Part shown: one piece after another, positions 26,893 to 35,643 of the stretch
How positions within the stretch are numbered: position 1 is the stretch's first letter
Layout: the number at the start of each line of letters is the position of its first letter
NCBI RefSeq assembly: GCF_024508335.1
Contig: NZ_CP101988.1
Span: 1,426,001-1,490,000, forward strand
Direction: 5' to 3'
DNA: 64,000 nt
From: Cellulomonas chengniuliangii
GTDB taxonomy: Bacteria; Actinomycetota; Actinomycetes; Actinomycetales; Cellulomonadaceae
Made by a program: the position numbers and the translations under genes
Notes under the pieces: generated by a model
What the model saw: the letters and a program-made list of their open reading frames with translations, nothing else
The model's database searches: none
Told to the model about the DNA's origin: nothing

Positions 26893-28785
26893 GTGCCCGC
26901 GCGCCCCGCACCACCGCGTCAGGTGGCGCTGACCGGATCCCTCGCCCGACGATCTGTCCTCCTGCTGTGGCGTGGCATCGCCTCCCAGCCGCGCACGTAC
27001 GTCCTCGCGATCGGCGCCTCGGCGGTGTTCGGCGCCTCGACCGTGGCGGTGAGCACGGTGCTGGGCATCGTGACGGACGATGTCGTGGTCCCGGCCCTCG
27101 GCGGATCGGCGGAGGCCCGCTCGCGGATCTGGCTGGCCGGCCTCGCGCTCGCCGCCGTGGCGGTGACCCTGGCGTTGAGCGTCGCCGGCCGTCGGGTATT
27201 CGCGGGGATCGGCGTGGCTGATCAGCAGGCCGGGTTCCGCACCCGGGTCACCCGTCAGTACCTGCGCCTGCCCTTGCCCTGGCACCGCCGCCACCCCACC
27301 GGCCAGCTCCTGTCGAACGCCAACGCGGACGTCGAGGCCGCGACGTCGGTGTTCAACCCGCTGCCCTTCGCGCTCGGCGTGGTGGTGATGATCGGCGTCG
27401 CGGCGGTGCAGCTGCTGCGCACCGACCTGTGGCTCGCGCTCGCCGCCCTGGTCGTCCTGCCGCTCGCGCTCGCCGCGAACGTGGTCTTCGAGCGCAAGAT
27501 GTCGCCGGCCGTCACCCGCGCGCAGCAGCTGCGCGCCGAGGTCTCCGACATCGCGCACGAGAGCTTCGAGGGCGCCCTGCTGGTCAAGTCCCTCGGCGCC
27601 GAGGACCGCGAGGAGCGGCGCTTCACCGCCAGTGCGCAGACCCTGCGCGACGCGAACATCCGCGTCGGCGTCATCCGCGCGTTCTTCGACCCGGTGATCG
27701 ACATGCTCCCGGGCCTCGGCACCCTGCTCGTCCTGCTGGTCGGCACGGTCCGCGCCGCCGACGGCGCCGTGGGGCCCGGCGACATCGTCTCCGCCGCCTA
27801 CCTGCTGACGCTGATGGCCGTGCCCGTGCGGGCGTTCGGCTGGGTGCTGGGCGACCTGCCGCGCACGCTCGTGGGCCACGACCGGGTCGCGCGCGTGCTC
27901 GACGCGCGCAGCACCCTGGAGCCCGGCGACGGCACGCTCGAGCCGTCCACGGCCGGCGCCCGGGTGACGCTGCGCGACGTGGGGGTGAGCGTGCCGGTGG
28001 GCAGCGGCAGCGCCGAGCTCCTGACCGGCGTCGACCTCGAGCTCGCGCCCGGCCGCACCGTCGCGCTGGTGGGGCCCACCGGCGCCGGCAAGACGACGCT
28101 CGCCTCGATGCTGAGCCGGCTCGTGGACCCGTCCAGCGGGGTGGTCGAGATCGACGGGCACGACCTGCGCACGCTGCGCGCCGACGCCATCACCTCGCAG
28201 GTGGCGCTCGTGGCACAGACGACCTTCGTGTTCGAGGACACCGTGCGCGCAAACGTGACGCTGGCCGACGTCGACGAGCCCGGCGCCCCGAATGACGACG
28301 AGGTGTGGGCGGCGCTGCGGCTCGCACGGGTCGACGACGTCGTCCGAGCGCTGCCAGGCGGGCTCGACGCCCCGCTCGGCGAGCGCGGCTCGAACCTGTC
28401 GGGCGGCCAGCGCCAGCGGCTCGCCTTGGCCCGGGCGCTCGTCCGGCGCCCCCGGCTGCTGGTCCTCGACGACGCCACGTCGGCGGTCGACCCCGGCGTC
28501 GAGCAGCAGATCCTCACCGGCCTGCGCGCAGGGGCCACGCCCGCGGGCACGGCGTTCGCGCCGACGGTGCTGATGGTCGCCTACCGGATGTCGTCGGTGA
28601 GCCTCGCCGACGAGGTGGTGCACCTCGAGGGCGGCAAGGTCGTCGACCGGGGCACGCACGCCGAGCTGCTCGCCCGTGACCCCGGCTACCGCGAGCTGGC
28701 GACTGCCTACGAGCAGGAGACGGCGCGGCGCGCCGCGGAGCTCGATGACGCTGCCGCCGACCAGACGACCGGAGGCGGACGATGA
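26893..28785 (+). CDS. ABC exporter half-transporter, degenerate-site subunit
   Basis: A 630-residue TMD-NBD protein with six membrane segments (about residues 25-300), then the ATPase domain. Walker A is GPTGAGKTT and the signature is LSGGQRQR. Walker B ends LVLDDATS, with Asp where the catalytic Glu belongs, and the switch His is Tyr (VAYRMSS). With the next gene, which it overlaps by ATGA, it should form a heterodimeric exporter of the TmrAB/TM287-288 type. GTG 26893 has a GGAAGGA site 5 nt upstream and is preferred over GTG 26836. The substrate is unknown; location beside his/trp genes gives no clear hint. Confidence 0.9.
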   Translation: MPARPAPPRQVALTGSLARRSVLLLWRGIASQPRTYVLAIGASAVFGASTVAVSTVLGIVTDDVVVPALGGSAEARSRIWLAGLALAAVAVTLALSVAGRRVFAGIGVADQQAGFRTRVTRQYLRLPLPWHRRHPTGQLLSNANADVEAATSVFNPLPFALGVVVMIGVAAVQLLRTDLWLALAALVVLPLALAANVVFERKMSPAVTRAQQLRAEVSDIAHESFEGALLVKSLGAEDREERRFTASAQTLRDANIRVGVIRAFFDPVIDMLPGLGTLLVLLVGTVRAADGAVGPGDIVSAAYLLTLMAVPVRAFGWVLGDLPRTLVGHDRVARVLDARSTLEPGDGTLEPSTAGARVTLRDVGVSVPVGSGSAELLTGVDLELAPGRTVALVGPTGAGKTTLASMLSRLVDPSSGVVEIDGHDLRTLRADAITSQVALVAQTTFVFEDTVRANVTLADVDEPGAPNDDEVWAALRLARVDDVVRALPGGLDAPLGERGSNLSGGQRQRLALARALVRRPRLLVLDDATSAVDPGVEQQILTGLRAGATPAGTAFAPTVLMVAYRMSSVSLADEVVHLEGGKVVDRGTHAELLARDPGYRELATAYEQETARRAAELDDAAADQTTGGGR

Positions 28786-30629
28786 GCACCACCACCACCG
28801 AGAAGGCCAAACCCGCACGGCCTGCCAGCGCGGACGCCGGCGGGATCGGCGCCTCGACGCTCGGGGTGTGGGGGACGCTGCGCCGCGGCGTGCAGGTCTC
28901 ACCCGAGCTGCTCGACGGCATCACGCTCACCTTGTTGCTGGCCCTGGCCGCGGCGTCGGGGCGCATCGTGGTCCCGATCGCCGTGCAGCAGACCATCGAC
29001 TCCGGGATCCTGTCCGCCGGCGGACCCGACGTGCGTCGCGTCGTCACGCTCGTGGCGCTGGCGGTGGCCGGCCTGCTGGCCGGCGCGGCGTGCTCCGCGG
29101 TCGTCAACGTGCGGCTGTTCCGGGCCAGCGAGCGGGGCCTGCTGGCCCTGCGCACCCGGGCGTTCCGGCATGTGCACGACCTGTCCGTCCTCACCCAGAA
29201 CACCGAGCGGCGCGGCTCTCTCGTCTCCCGGGTCACCTCGGACGTCGACACCATCTCGATGTTCGTCCAGTGGGGCGGCATCATGCTGCTCGTCTCGCTG
29301 CTGCAGCTCACCGTCGCGACCGTGCTCATGGCCGTGTACTCGTGGCAGCTGACGATCCTGGTCTGGCTCTGCTTCCTCCCGTTGCTGGTCGCCCTGCGGC
29401 CCCTGCAGAAGCGGGTCAACGCGGCGTACACGGCGGTGCGCGAGCAGATCGGCGCGATGCTCGGCGCCATCTCCGAGGCCGTCGTCGGCGCGGAGACCAT
29501 CCGGGCCTACGGCGTGCAGGCGCGGACCCAGCGCAAGATCGACCGCGCGGTGCGGGGCACGCGGAACGCGATGGTGCGGGCGCAGAACACCGTCGCCCTC
29601 GTCTTCTCCAGCGGCGTCCTGGTGGCGAACCTGGTACTCGCCGCGGTGGTCGTCGGCGGGACCCACCTGGGCCTCGCGGGCGACCTGAGCGTCGGGCAAC
29701 TGCTCGCCTTCCTGTTCCTCGTGCAGCTCTTCACCGGTCCCGTCCAGATGGCGACCGAGGTGCTCAACGAGCTGCAGAACGCGGTCGCGGGCTGGCGGCG
29801 CGTCCTGGCCGTCATCGAGACCCCGGTGAGCGTGGTCGACGCCGGCCCGGACGCGCCGCGGTCGCCGCGCGGCCCCGCGGCGGTGACGCTTCGCGACGTG
29901 GGATTCGCCTACCCAGGCGGCCCGCCGGTGCTGCATGGCGTGGACCTGGAGCTGCCGGCGCGGACCTCGGTGGCCGTGGTGGGCGCGACAGGGTCGGGCA
30001 AGACGACGATCGCGAAGCTCGTCGGACGCCTCATGGACCCGACCTCCGGCCAGGTGCTGATCGACGGCGTGGACGTGCGCGAGATCGGGGTCGCGAACCT
30101 TCGCGAGCGGGTGGTCATGGTGCCCCAGGAGGGGTTCCTGTTCGACACCACGCTCGGGGAGAACATCGCGCTCGGTCTGCGCGGCGTCGACGCGCCGGCA
30201 CGCGAGGTGTGGGAGCCGGCGGCGCGCGACGCGCTCGAGGAGCTCGGGCTGGGCGACTGGCTCGCGGAGCTGCCCCAAGGCCTGAGCACGCCAGTGGGCC
30301 AGCGCGGCGAGTCGCTCTCGGCGGGGGAGAGGCAGCTCGTGGCGCTCGCCCGGGCCTACCTGGCCGGCGCCGACCTGCTGGTGCTCGACGAGGCCACCTC
30401 CGCGGTGGACCCGGCCACCGAGGTGCGGATCGCCCGGGCGCTGCGCTCCCTGACCCACGGCCGCAGCACCCTGACGATCGCCCACCGGCTGTCCACCGCT
30501 GAGGCCGCCGACCTCGTCGTCGTGGTCGACGCGGGCCACGTCGTCGAGGTGGGATCCCATGCGGAGCTCGTCGCGCGCGGCGGCGCCTACGCGGCGATGC
30601 ACGCCAGCTGGGTGTCGCAGACCCGCTGA
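28782..30629 (+). CDS. ABC exporter half-transporter, catalytic partner
   Basis: A 615-residue TMD-NBD protein. After a polar N terminus come six membrane segments (about residues 45-320), including the GAISEAVVGAETIRAYG coupling-helix region. The NBD has Walker A GATGSGKTT, a consensus Walker B with catalytic Glu (LLVLDEATSAVD) and the switch His (IAHRLST). Its signature deviates (LSAGERQL instead of LSGGQ). The defects complement those of the upstream subunit: its altered signature faces the partner's defective Walker B, leaving one good and one degenerate ATP site. It starts inside the stop region of the upstream gene (ATGA). Confidence 0.9.
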   Translation: MSTTTTEKAKPARPASADAGGIGASTLGVWGTLRRGVQVSPELLDGITLTLLLALAAASGRIVVPIAVQQTIDSGILSAGGPDVRRVVTLVALAVAGLLAGAACSAVVNVRLFRASERGLLALRTRAFRHVHDLSVLTQNTERRGSLVSRVTSDVDTISMFVQWGGIMLLVSLLQLTVATVLMAVYSWQLTILVWLCFLPLLVALRPLQKRVNAAYTAVREQIGAMLGAISEAVVGAETIRAYGVQARTQRKIDRAVRGTRNAMVRAQNTVALVFSSGVLVANLVLAAVVVGGTHLGLAGDLSVGQLLAFLFLVQLFTGPVQMATEVLNELQNAVAGWRRVLAVIETPVSVVDAGPDAPRSPRGPAAVTLRDVGFAYPGGPPVLHGVDLELPARTSVAVVGATGSGKTTIAKLVGRLMDPTSGQVLIDGVDVREIGVANLRERVVMVPQEGFLFDTTLGENIALGLRGVDAPAREVWEPAARDALEELGLGDWLAELPQGLSTPVGQRGESLSAGERQLVALARAYLAGADLLVLDEATSAVDPATEVRIARALRSLTHGRSTLTIAHRLSTAEAADLVVVVDAGHVVEVGSHAELVARGGAYAAMHASWVSQTR

Positions 30630-30698
30630 GGCGCCGGCCCGGCGTCCGGGCGTCGGACCCCTCGGCGGGCGCTCGGACCCGCGTGGGAAGATCCAGGG

Positions 30699-31160
30699 GT
30701 GCCCGACTCGACCCCGAACTCTCCCGACGCCGTCCCCGCCCCGGAGACCGGCCTGGACCCGGCCGTCGCGGCCCGCCTCCGGCGCGACCCGGCTGGCCTG
30801 GTCGCCGCCGTGGTCCAGCAGCACGACTCCGGCGAAGTGCTCATGGTCGGGTGGATGAACGACGAGGCGCTGCACCGCACGTTGACCTCCGGCAGGGTGA
30901 CGTTCTGGAGCCGCTCGCGCCAGGAGTACTGGCGCAAGGGCGACACCTCCGGCCACGCGCAGTTCGTGAAGTCCGTGAGCCTGGACTGCGACGGCGACGC
31001 CCTGCTCGTGCGCGTCGACCAGGTCGGGGCTGCGTGCCACACCGGCGCCCGGACCTGCTTCGAGGCGGGCGGGGACCTCTCCGCCGTCGTCGGCAGCCGT
31101 CCTGCCCCCAGCGGCGATGAGTCCCTTCCCGGCCAGCCCGACACTCGAGGAGCCCGATGA
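30699..31160 (+). CDS. hisI: Phosphoribosyl-AMP cyclohydrolase HisI
   Basis: Third step of histidine synthesis: opens the purine ring of PR-AMP. The 153 residues comprise the single HisI domain, with no HisE fusion. Motifs are [44 protein letters not shown] (metal-binding Asp/Cys) and the zinc cysteines in [12 protein letters not shown]. The C-terminal 30 residues are polar and non-conserved. It overlaps trpE by 4 bp, so the two are translationally coupled. This hisI-trpE link is typical of actinobacteria and leaves no space for a trp attenuator leader before trpE. Confidence 0.95.
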   Translation: MPDSTPNSPDAVPAPETGLDPAVAARLRRDPAGLVAAVVQQHDSGEVLMVGWMNDEALHRTLTSGRVTFWSRSRQEYWRKGDTSGHAQFVKSVSLDCDGDALLVRVDQVGAACHTGARTCFEAGGDLSAVVGSRPAPSGDESLPGQPDTRGAR

Positions 31161-32725
31161 GCGCCCCCGCCCTCCCCACCGAGATGACAGGCGTCGAGGT
31201 CCCCTGGGGCGCGACGTGGCCCAGGGTCGACGAGTTCCGGGCCCTCGCCGCCGGGCGCCGCGTCGTTCCCGTGGTGCGGCGCCTGCTCGCGGACGACGTC
31301 ACCCCGGTCGGGCTCTACCGCACCCTGGCGCAGGGGCGGCCCGGCACGTTCATCCTCGAGTCGGCCGAGTCCGACGGCGCCTGGTCGCGCTACTCGTTCA
31401 TCGGTGTGCGCTCGCGCGCGACCCTGACCTCCCGTGACGGCAGGGCCGTGTGGCACGGCGACGTCCCGGTGGGGGTCCCCCTCGAGGGCGACCCCGTCGA
31501 GGTGCTCGCCCAGACGCTCGAGGTGCTGCGCACGCCCGCCGTGCCCGGCCTGCCCCCGCTGACCGGTGGACTGGTGGGCGCCCTGGGCTGGGACGTCGTC
31601 CGGCACTGGGAGCCGACGCTGCCCGCGCGCGCGCCCGAGGAGCTCGGGGTGCCCGAGCTGACGATGTGCCTGGTGAGCGACCTGGCCGTGGTCGACCACC
31701 ACGACGGCTCGGTGTGGCTGGTCGCCAACGCGATCAACTTCGACGACACCGACGCCCGGGTCGACGAGGCGCACGCCGACGCGGTCGCGCGGCTCGACGG
31801 CATGCAGGCGGCCCTGCTGCACCCGGCGCCCCCCGCGGCCGCCGGGCTGGCCGACCTGCCCGAGCCCGCCCTGGAGTTCCGCACGGCCCGCGCCGACTTC
31901 GAGGCGTCGGTGCGCGCCGGCCAGGAGGCCATCCGCGACGGCGAGGTCTTCCAGGTGGTGCTCTCCCAGCGCCTCGACCTGGACTGCCCGGCCGACCCCA
32001 TCGACGTCTACCGGGTGCTGCGCACCATCAACCCGAGCCCGTACATGTACTACCTGCAGCTCTCGGACGCCGATGGCGCCGAGTTCGCGGTGGTCGGCTC
32101 CAGCCCGGAGACGCTGGTCAAGGTCACCGACGGGCGGGTGGTGACGTTCCCGATCGCCGGCTCGAGGCCGCGTGGCGCCGACCCCGACCACGACCGGCGG
32201 CTGGTCGACGAGCTGCTCGCCGACCCCAAGGAGCGCGCCGAGCACCTGATGCTGGTCGACCTCTCTCGCAACGACCTGGTCAAGGTCTGCGAGCCGGCGA
32301 GCGTGGAGGTGGTGGAGTTCATGGAGGTCAAGCGCTTCAGCCACATCATGCACATCTGCTCGACGGTCGTGGGACGGCTGCGCGAGGGCGCCACAGCGGT
32401 GCAGACCCTCATGGCGACCTTTCCGGCGGGGACGCTGTCAGGCGCCCCGAAGCCCCGGGCGATCGCGCTCATCGATGAGATCGAGCCCGCCAGGCGGGGC
32501 ATCTACGGGGGCACCGTCGGCTACTTCGACCTGGCCGGCGACATGGACATGGCCATCGCCATCCGCACCGCGCTGATCCGCGGGGGGCGTGCCAGCGTGC
32601 AGGCGGGCGGGGGCATCGTCGCGGACTCGGTGCCCGCGCTGGAGTACGAGGAGTCGCGCAACAAGGCGGCCGCAGCGGTCCGCGCCGTGCAGGTGGCCGC
32701 GCGTCTGCGCGGAGTGCGCCCATGA
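31157..32725 (+). CDS. trpE: Anthranilate synthase component I TrpE
   Basis: Makes anthranilate from chorismate with ammonia from the glutaminase subunit. The 522 residues include the N-terminal domain with [16 protein letters not shown] (the tryptophan feedback site region) and the catalytic domain with [59 protein letters not shown] and GGIVADS. The matching glutaminase gene (trpG) and trpD are not in the window. It overlaps hisI upstream and a 10-codon reading frame downstream. Confidence 0.96.
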   Translation: MSAPALPTEMTGVEVPWGATWPRVDEFRALAAGRRVVPVVRRLLADDVTPVGLYRTLAQGRPGTFILESAESDGAWSRYSFIGVRSRATLTSRDGRAVWHGDVPVGVPLEGDPVEVLAQTLEVLRTPAVPGLPPLTGGLVGALGWDVVRHWEPTLPARAPEELGVPELTMCLVSDLAVVDHHDGSVWLVANAINFDDTDARVDEAHADAVARLDGMQAALLHPAPPAAAGLADLPEPALEFRTARADFEASVRAGQEAIRDGEVFQVVLSQRLDLDCPADPIDVYRVLRTINPSPYMYYLQLSDADGAEFAVVGSSPETLVKVTDGRVVTFPIAGSRPRGADPDHDRRLVDELLADPKERAEHLMLVDLSRNDLVKVCEPASVEVVEFMEVKRFSHIMHICSTVVGRLREGATAVQTLMATFPAGTLSGAPKPRAIALIDEIEPARRGIYGGTVGYFDLAGDMDMAIAIRTALIRGGRASVQAGGGIVADSVPALEYEESRNKAAAAVRAVQVAARLRGVRP

Positions 32726-32754
32726 CCGCACGACAGGGCGGGGCCGGGCGATGA
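32722..32754 (+). other. 10-codon minicistron linking trpE to the trp membrane-protein gene
   Basis: ATG 32722 overlaps the trpE stop (ATGA), has GGAG 7 nt upstream, encodes [10 protein letters not shown], and ends in a TGA that overlaps the ATG of the next gene. The layout suggests a relay for translational coupling; the peptide itself may have no function. Confidence 0.35.
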
Positions 32755-33377
32755 GCGATCTCGCCGACGTGGCCGGTCAGCCGACCTCGCCCGGGGCTGG
32801 GGCCCGCCGTCGGGGACGCGGGCCCGCGGCGGCCCTGCTCGTCCTGCTCGCGGCCCTCACCGCCGGCGCGGCCCTGCCGGTGTGGTTGCGGAGCACCGGG
32901 ACGAGCGCCTTGCACGGCGAGGTGGCGGTCGAGGTGACGGGCACGCAGGCCGCGCCCGGGGTCGTCGCCGCGGCGCTGGTGCTGCTCGCCGCCACCGCGG
33001 CGGTCGGCCTGGTCGGCCGGGCCGGGCGGTGGGTCGTGGTCGTGGTCGTGGCCGCGGCGGGCGCCGTGGTCGTCGCCTCGGCCGCGGGAGCCGTCGCGGA
33101 CGCCGCGGGGGCCGCTGAGGCCGCCGTGGCCGAGCTGACAGGCGTGGGGGTGCTCACGGCGCCTGTCGAGATCACCGTCTGGCCGTGGGCGGCGCTGCTC
33201 GCGGGCTGCGCCGACGTCGTCGCCGCCGTCGTGCTGGCCGCGCTGTCCCGCTCGTGGCCGCAGCCGAGCCGCAGGCACGCCAGCCCGGCCGTCGCTGCCG
33301 CCGTCCCGCAGCAGGGCGCCCCGGTCGACGACCAGGCCGCGTGGGACTCCCTGACCCGCGGCGACGACCCCACCTGA
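32751..33377 (+). CDS. Trp biosynthesis-associated membrane protein (Trp_oprn_chp family)
   Basis: A 208-residue integral membrane protein found in actinobacterial trp operons, function unknown. Four hydrophobic segments are visible (about residues 22-43, 64-84, 88-115 and 143-170), with GEVAVEVTGTQAAPGVVAAALVL between the first two, matching the family. The last residues, AWDSLTRGDDPT, match the conserved C-terminal motif. The ATG overlaps the stop of the 10-codon minicistron after trpE. Composition is extremely Ala/Val-rich. Confidence 0.85.
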   Translation: MSDLADVAGQPTSPGAGARRRGRGPAAALLVLLAALTAGAALPVWLRSTGTSALHGEVAVEVTGTQAAPGVVAAALVLLAATAAVGLVGRAGRWVVVVVVAAAGAVVVASAAGAVADAAGAAEAAVAELTGVGVLTAPVEITVWPWAALLAGCADVVAAVVLAALSRSWPQPSRRHASPAVAAAVPQQGAPVDDQAAWDSLTRGDDPT

Positions 33378-33479
33378 GCGCGGCCCGGACCAACGTCCCA
33401 GCATGGCGGACCGCGCGCGTGCTCTCGCTGGTCGGATAGGCTGTCCGGCAGAATCCCTGACCAGAAAGAAGCTGCCACC

Positions 33480-33797
33480 ATGGCCGAGCAGACAGTTGAG
33501 CGCCGCCCCGGGAACGGGGCCACCGGCTCCTCGTCCGAGGAGACGGTCACCCTGCCCCTCAGCACTCCGCCGACCAACCACGGGCACACCAACGCCTCGT
33601 GGACGCTCGTGGTGTTCGTGCTCGTCGGCTTCACGATGTCGGGCCTCGCGCTCGTGTTCTCCACGCCGTGGGTCTTCTGGGCCGGCATGGGCGTCATCGT
33701 GCTCGGGGTCATCGTCGGCAAGGTCCTGCAGATCCTCGGCCACGGGCAGGGCGGCGCGGCAACGCTCGCGAAGCAGGCGGGTCAGAGCGCACACTGA
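33480..33797 (+). CDS. HGxxPAAW family small membrane protein
   Basis: A 105-residue protein with a polar N-terminal 38 residues and two membrane segments (about 43-63 and 68-88). The family motif is present in variant form as HGHTNASW just before the first segment. These proteins occur in trp operons of actinobacteria; no function is known. A TAGGCT -10 box (33437-33442) and an AAAGAAG ribosome site precede the ATG, so it may be expressed separately from trpE. Confidence 0.8.
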   Translation: MAEQTVERRPGNGATGSSSEETVTLPLSTPPTNHGHTNASWTLVVFVLVGFTMSGLALVFSTPWVFWAGMGVIVLGVIVGKVLQILGHGQGGAATLAKQAGQSAH

Positions 33798-33899
33798 CAG
33801 TGCGAGTGGGTTGAGGCGCTCGTCCCGGCCGCCTTCGCCGTGAGTGGCTGGCTCGCATCCGGACGTCGCGTCGTGCGGCGGCGGATGTCCCACCGGCAC

Positions 33900-33905
33900 T
33901 AGGCT
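33900..33905 (+). promoter_or_regulatory. -10 box (TAGGCT) for the first DUF4190 gene
   Basis: TAGGCT is followed by a roughly 80-nt leader containing a 7-bp hairpin (33913-33919 with 33928-33934) and an AGGAG site (33982-33986) before ATG 33992. Confidence 0.4.
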
Positions 33906-33991
33906 GCGCGAGCGGCAGGTGGACCGCCCTGCCGGAGTACGACCGTTCCCGACCGATGGTGCGTGCCGTCGGTGTGACCTCAGGAGACATG

Positions 33992-34546
33992 ATGTCGACC
34001 CCGAACGAGCCGCAGAACCCGTACGGCGCCGGTGACCAGCCCGAGCAGCCGTCGAGCCCGTCGGGCGAGGGCGCCCAGCAGCCCGGTGGCTACCCGCCCG
34101 CGCCGCAGTACCCGTCGGACCCGTACTCGCAGCAGCCGGGCAGCGCCCAGCAGCCCGGTGGGGCGCAGTACCCGCCCGCGCCCCAGTACCCGGGCGCGCC
34201 CCAGTACCCGGGCGCCGGCCAGTACCCCGGTGCTGGCGGCTACCCGCAGCAGGGCTACGGGTACCCCAAGAACACCCTCGGCGTCTGGTCGCTGGTGCTC
34301 GGCATCGTGGGCCTCCTGTTCTGCGGGCTCCTCACCGGCATCCCGGCGGTGATCGTCGGGTCGAAGTCCAAGAAGGCCGTCGCCGCGGGCGAGGCGAACA
34401 ACGGCGGCATGGCGACCGCGGGCATCATCCTCGGCTGGATCGCGATCGCGTGGACGCTGATCGCGATCATCGGCTTCATCGCGATCGGCGGGATCGCCGG
34501 CTACAGCGACTGGCTCAACGACATGAGCAGCACCTCCGGTTACTGA
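33992..34546 (+). CDS. DUF4190 domain membrane protein with PQYPGA repeats
   Basis: A 184-residue protein. The N-terminal 85 residues are disordered and rich in Pro, Gln, Tyr and Gly, with imperfect repeats (APQYPGAPQYPGAGQYPGAG). The C-terminal half is the DUF4190 unit: two membrane helices around a short basic loop (NTLGVWSLVLGIVGLLFCG, VGSKSKKAVAAGEANNGG, ATAGIILGWIAIAWTL). ATG 33992 has AGGAG 5 nt upstream; ATG 33989 is too close to it. It is a paralogue of the gene at 35068, with a DUF2752 gene between them. Function unknown; such tails are often seen on actinobacterial envelope proteins. Confidence 0.85.
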   Translation: MSTPNEPQNPYGAGDQPEQPSSPSGEGAQQPGGYPPAPQYPSDPYSQQPGSAQQPGGAQYPPAPQYPGAPQYPGAGQYPGAGGYPQQGYGYPKNTLGVWSLVLGIVGLLFCGLLTGIPAVIVGSKSKKAVAAGEANNGGMATAGIILGWIAIAWTLIAIIGFIAIGGIAGYSDWLNDMSSTSGY

Positions 34547-34554
34547 GGCGCCCT

Positions 34555-35025
34555 ATGCCAGGCCCGCAGCACCGCCCGCTCCCGGTCTCGGGGGCGGGCG
34601 GCGCTGCGTCCGGGCCCCGCGCCCGGCTCACCCGGCTGCGTGCGCCCGGGGCCGTCGCCGTCGCGATCGCCGGCGCGACGTGCTGGCTCGCCCTCGTGGA
34701 CCCGCACACCCCCGGCGAGTACGGCGTGTGCCCGCTGCTCGCGCTCACCGGGTTGTACTGCGCCGGGTGCGGAGGTCTGCGCGCCACGCACGACCTCGCC
34801 CATGGCGACCTGGCCGGCGCCTGGGCGATGAACCCGCTCCTCGTCCTGGCCGTCCCGCTGGTCGCCGTGCTCTGGGCGCGGTGGGCGGCCCGCCGATGGC
34901 GCGGCGCCCCCGTGCCGCCGCGCGAGCAGCCGCGGCTGTGGCCCGCGTGGTCGCTGCTCGTGGTGGTGGTCGGGTACTCGGTGCTGCGCAACGTCCCCGC
35001 GCTGGCTCCCGTGCTCGCGCCCTGA
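34555..35025 (+). CDS. DUF2752 family membrane protein
   Basis: A 156-residue membrane protein of unknown function. The family signature is clear: CPLLALTGLYCAGCGGLRATHDLAHGD, shown here in part as GLYCAGCGGLRATHDLAHGD, with paired Cys and an invariant Arg-Ala. There are three hydrophobic segments (about 32-47, 97-112 and 134-155). It starts 8 bp after the first DUF4190 gene, so the two are likely co-transcribed. DUF2752 and DUF4190/TM2-type genes are often neighbours in actinobacteria. Confidence 0.82.
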   Translation: MPGPQHRPLPVSGAGGAASGPRARLTRLRAPGAVAVAIAGATCWLALVDPHTPGEYGVCPLLALTGLYCAGCGGLRATHDLAHGDLAGAWAMNPLLVLAVPLVAVLWARWAARRWRGAPVPPREQPRLWPAWSLLVVVVGYSVLRNVPALAPVLAP

Positions 35026-35030
35026 GCCCT

Positions 35031-35036
35031 TACGCT
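35031..35036 (+). promoter_or_regulatory. Candidate -10 box (TACGCT) for the second DUF4190 gene
   Basis: TACGCT lies 5 bp after the DUF2752 stop and 31 nt before ATG 35068. Confidence 0.3.
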
Positions 35037-35067
35037 CTGGCGACCCCACAGATCGAGGACCCGTCAG

Positions 35068-35520
35068 ATGAGCGTCAGCTCCACCCCGCCTGCCCACGAC
35101 GGCGCGGCTAAGCCGTCCGCGGGCCAGGCGGGCCCGCACCAGGCCCAGCCGCAGCACCCAACGCAGCAGTACCCCGCGCAGCAGCACCCCGCGCAGCAGT
35201 ACGGAGCCGGCTCCGGCGGCTACTACCCCGGCGGCCCTTTCATGTACCCGCGCAACGAGCTCGCGGTCTGGTCGCTCGTGCTCGGCCTCGTGTCGTTCGT
35301 GCTGGGATGCATGTTCGTGACCGGCATCCCCGCGATCATCCTTGGCAACAGGGCCAAGCGCGCCGCGGAGGCGGGCGAGGCGGACAACCCCGGCCTCGCG
35401 ACCGCGGGGATCGTCCTGGGGTGGACCTCGGTCGTCCTGGGTGCTCTGCTGACCGTGGCGCTCGTCGTGGTGTTCGGCATGACGGCCGCATTCGTGCAAG
35501 GGCTTCGCGACGCGTTCTGA
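35068..35520 (+). CDS. DUF4190 domain membrane protein (second paralogue)
   Basis: A 150-residue protein. The N-terminal 60 residues are Gln/Pro/Ala-rich with short repeats (QQYPAQQHPAQQYGAG). The C-terminal DUF4190 unit closely parallels that of the gene at 33992: NELAVWSLVLGLVSFVLGC, ILGNRAKRAAEAGEADNPG, LATAGIVLGWTSVVLGALL. The shared core with different low-complexity tails suggests local duplication. It precedes trpC by 123 bp. Function unknown. Confidence 0.82.
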   Translation: MSVSSTPPAHDGAAKPSAGQAGPHQAQPQHPTQQYPAQQHPAQQYGAGSGGYYPGGPFMYPRNELAVWSLVLGLVSFVLGCMFVTGIPAIILGNRAKRAAEAGEADNPGLATAGIVLGWTSVVLGALLTVALVVVFGMTAAFVQGLRDAF

Positions 35521-35583
35521 CCTGCTGACGGGGGGCGAGGGTCCAGAAGGTGGCCGGTTGTCGGTGCCTCGCGGACTCGCCTC

Positions 35584-35589
35584 TACGAT
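35584..35589 (+). promoter_or_regulatory. Candidate -10 box (TACGAT) for trpCBA
   Basis: TACGAT sits 54 nt before trpC, and a GGGGGA ribosome site (35635-35640) precedes ATG 35644. Confidence 0.35.
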
Positions 35590-35643
35590 GGCGAGACGTG
35601 GGGCCGTTGACCGGACGGCGACATGCGCGCCGAAGGGGGAGAC

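Noticed and set aside
30630-30698. Possible trp attenuator or leader peptide before hisI-trpE
   Set aside because: No short open frame with Trp codons and no competing hairpins are visible, and trpE itself overlaps hisI.
34080-34260. Direct DNA repeats around CAGTACCC
   Set aside because: They are the codons of the PQYPGA protein repeats in the DUF4190 gene, not an independent repeat element.
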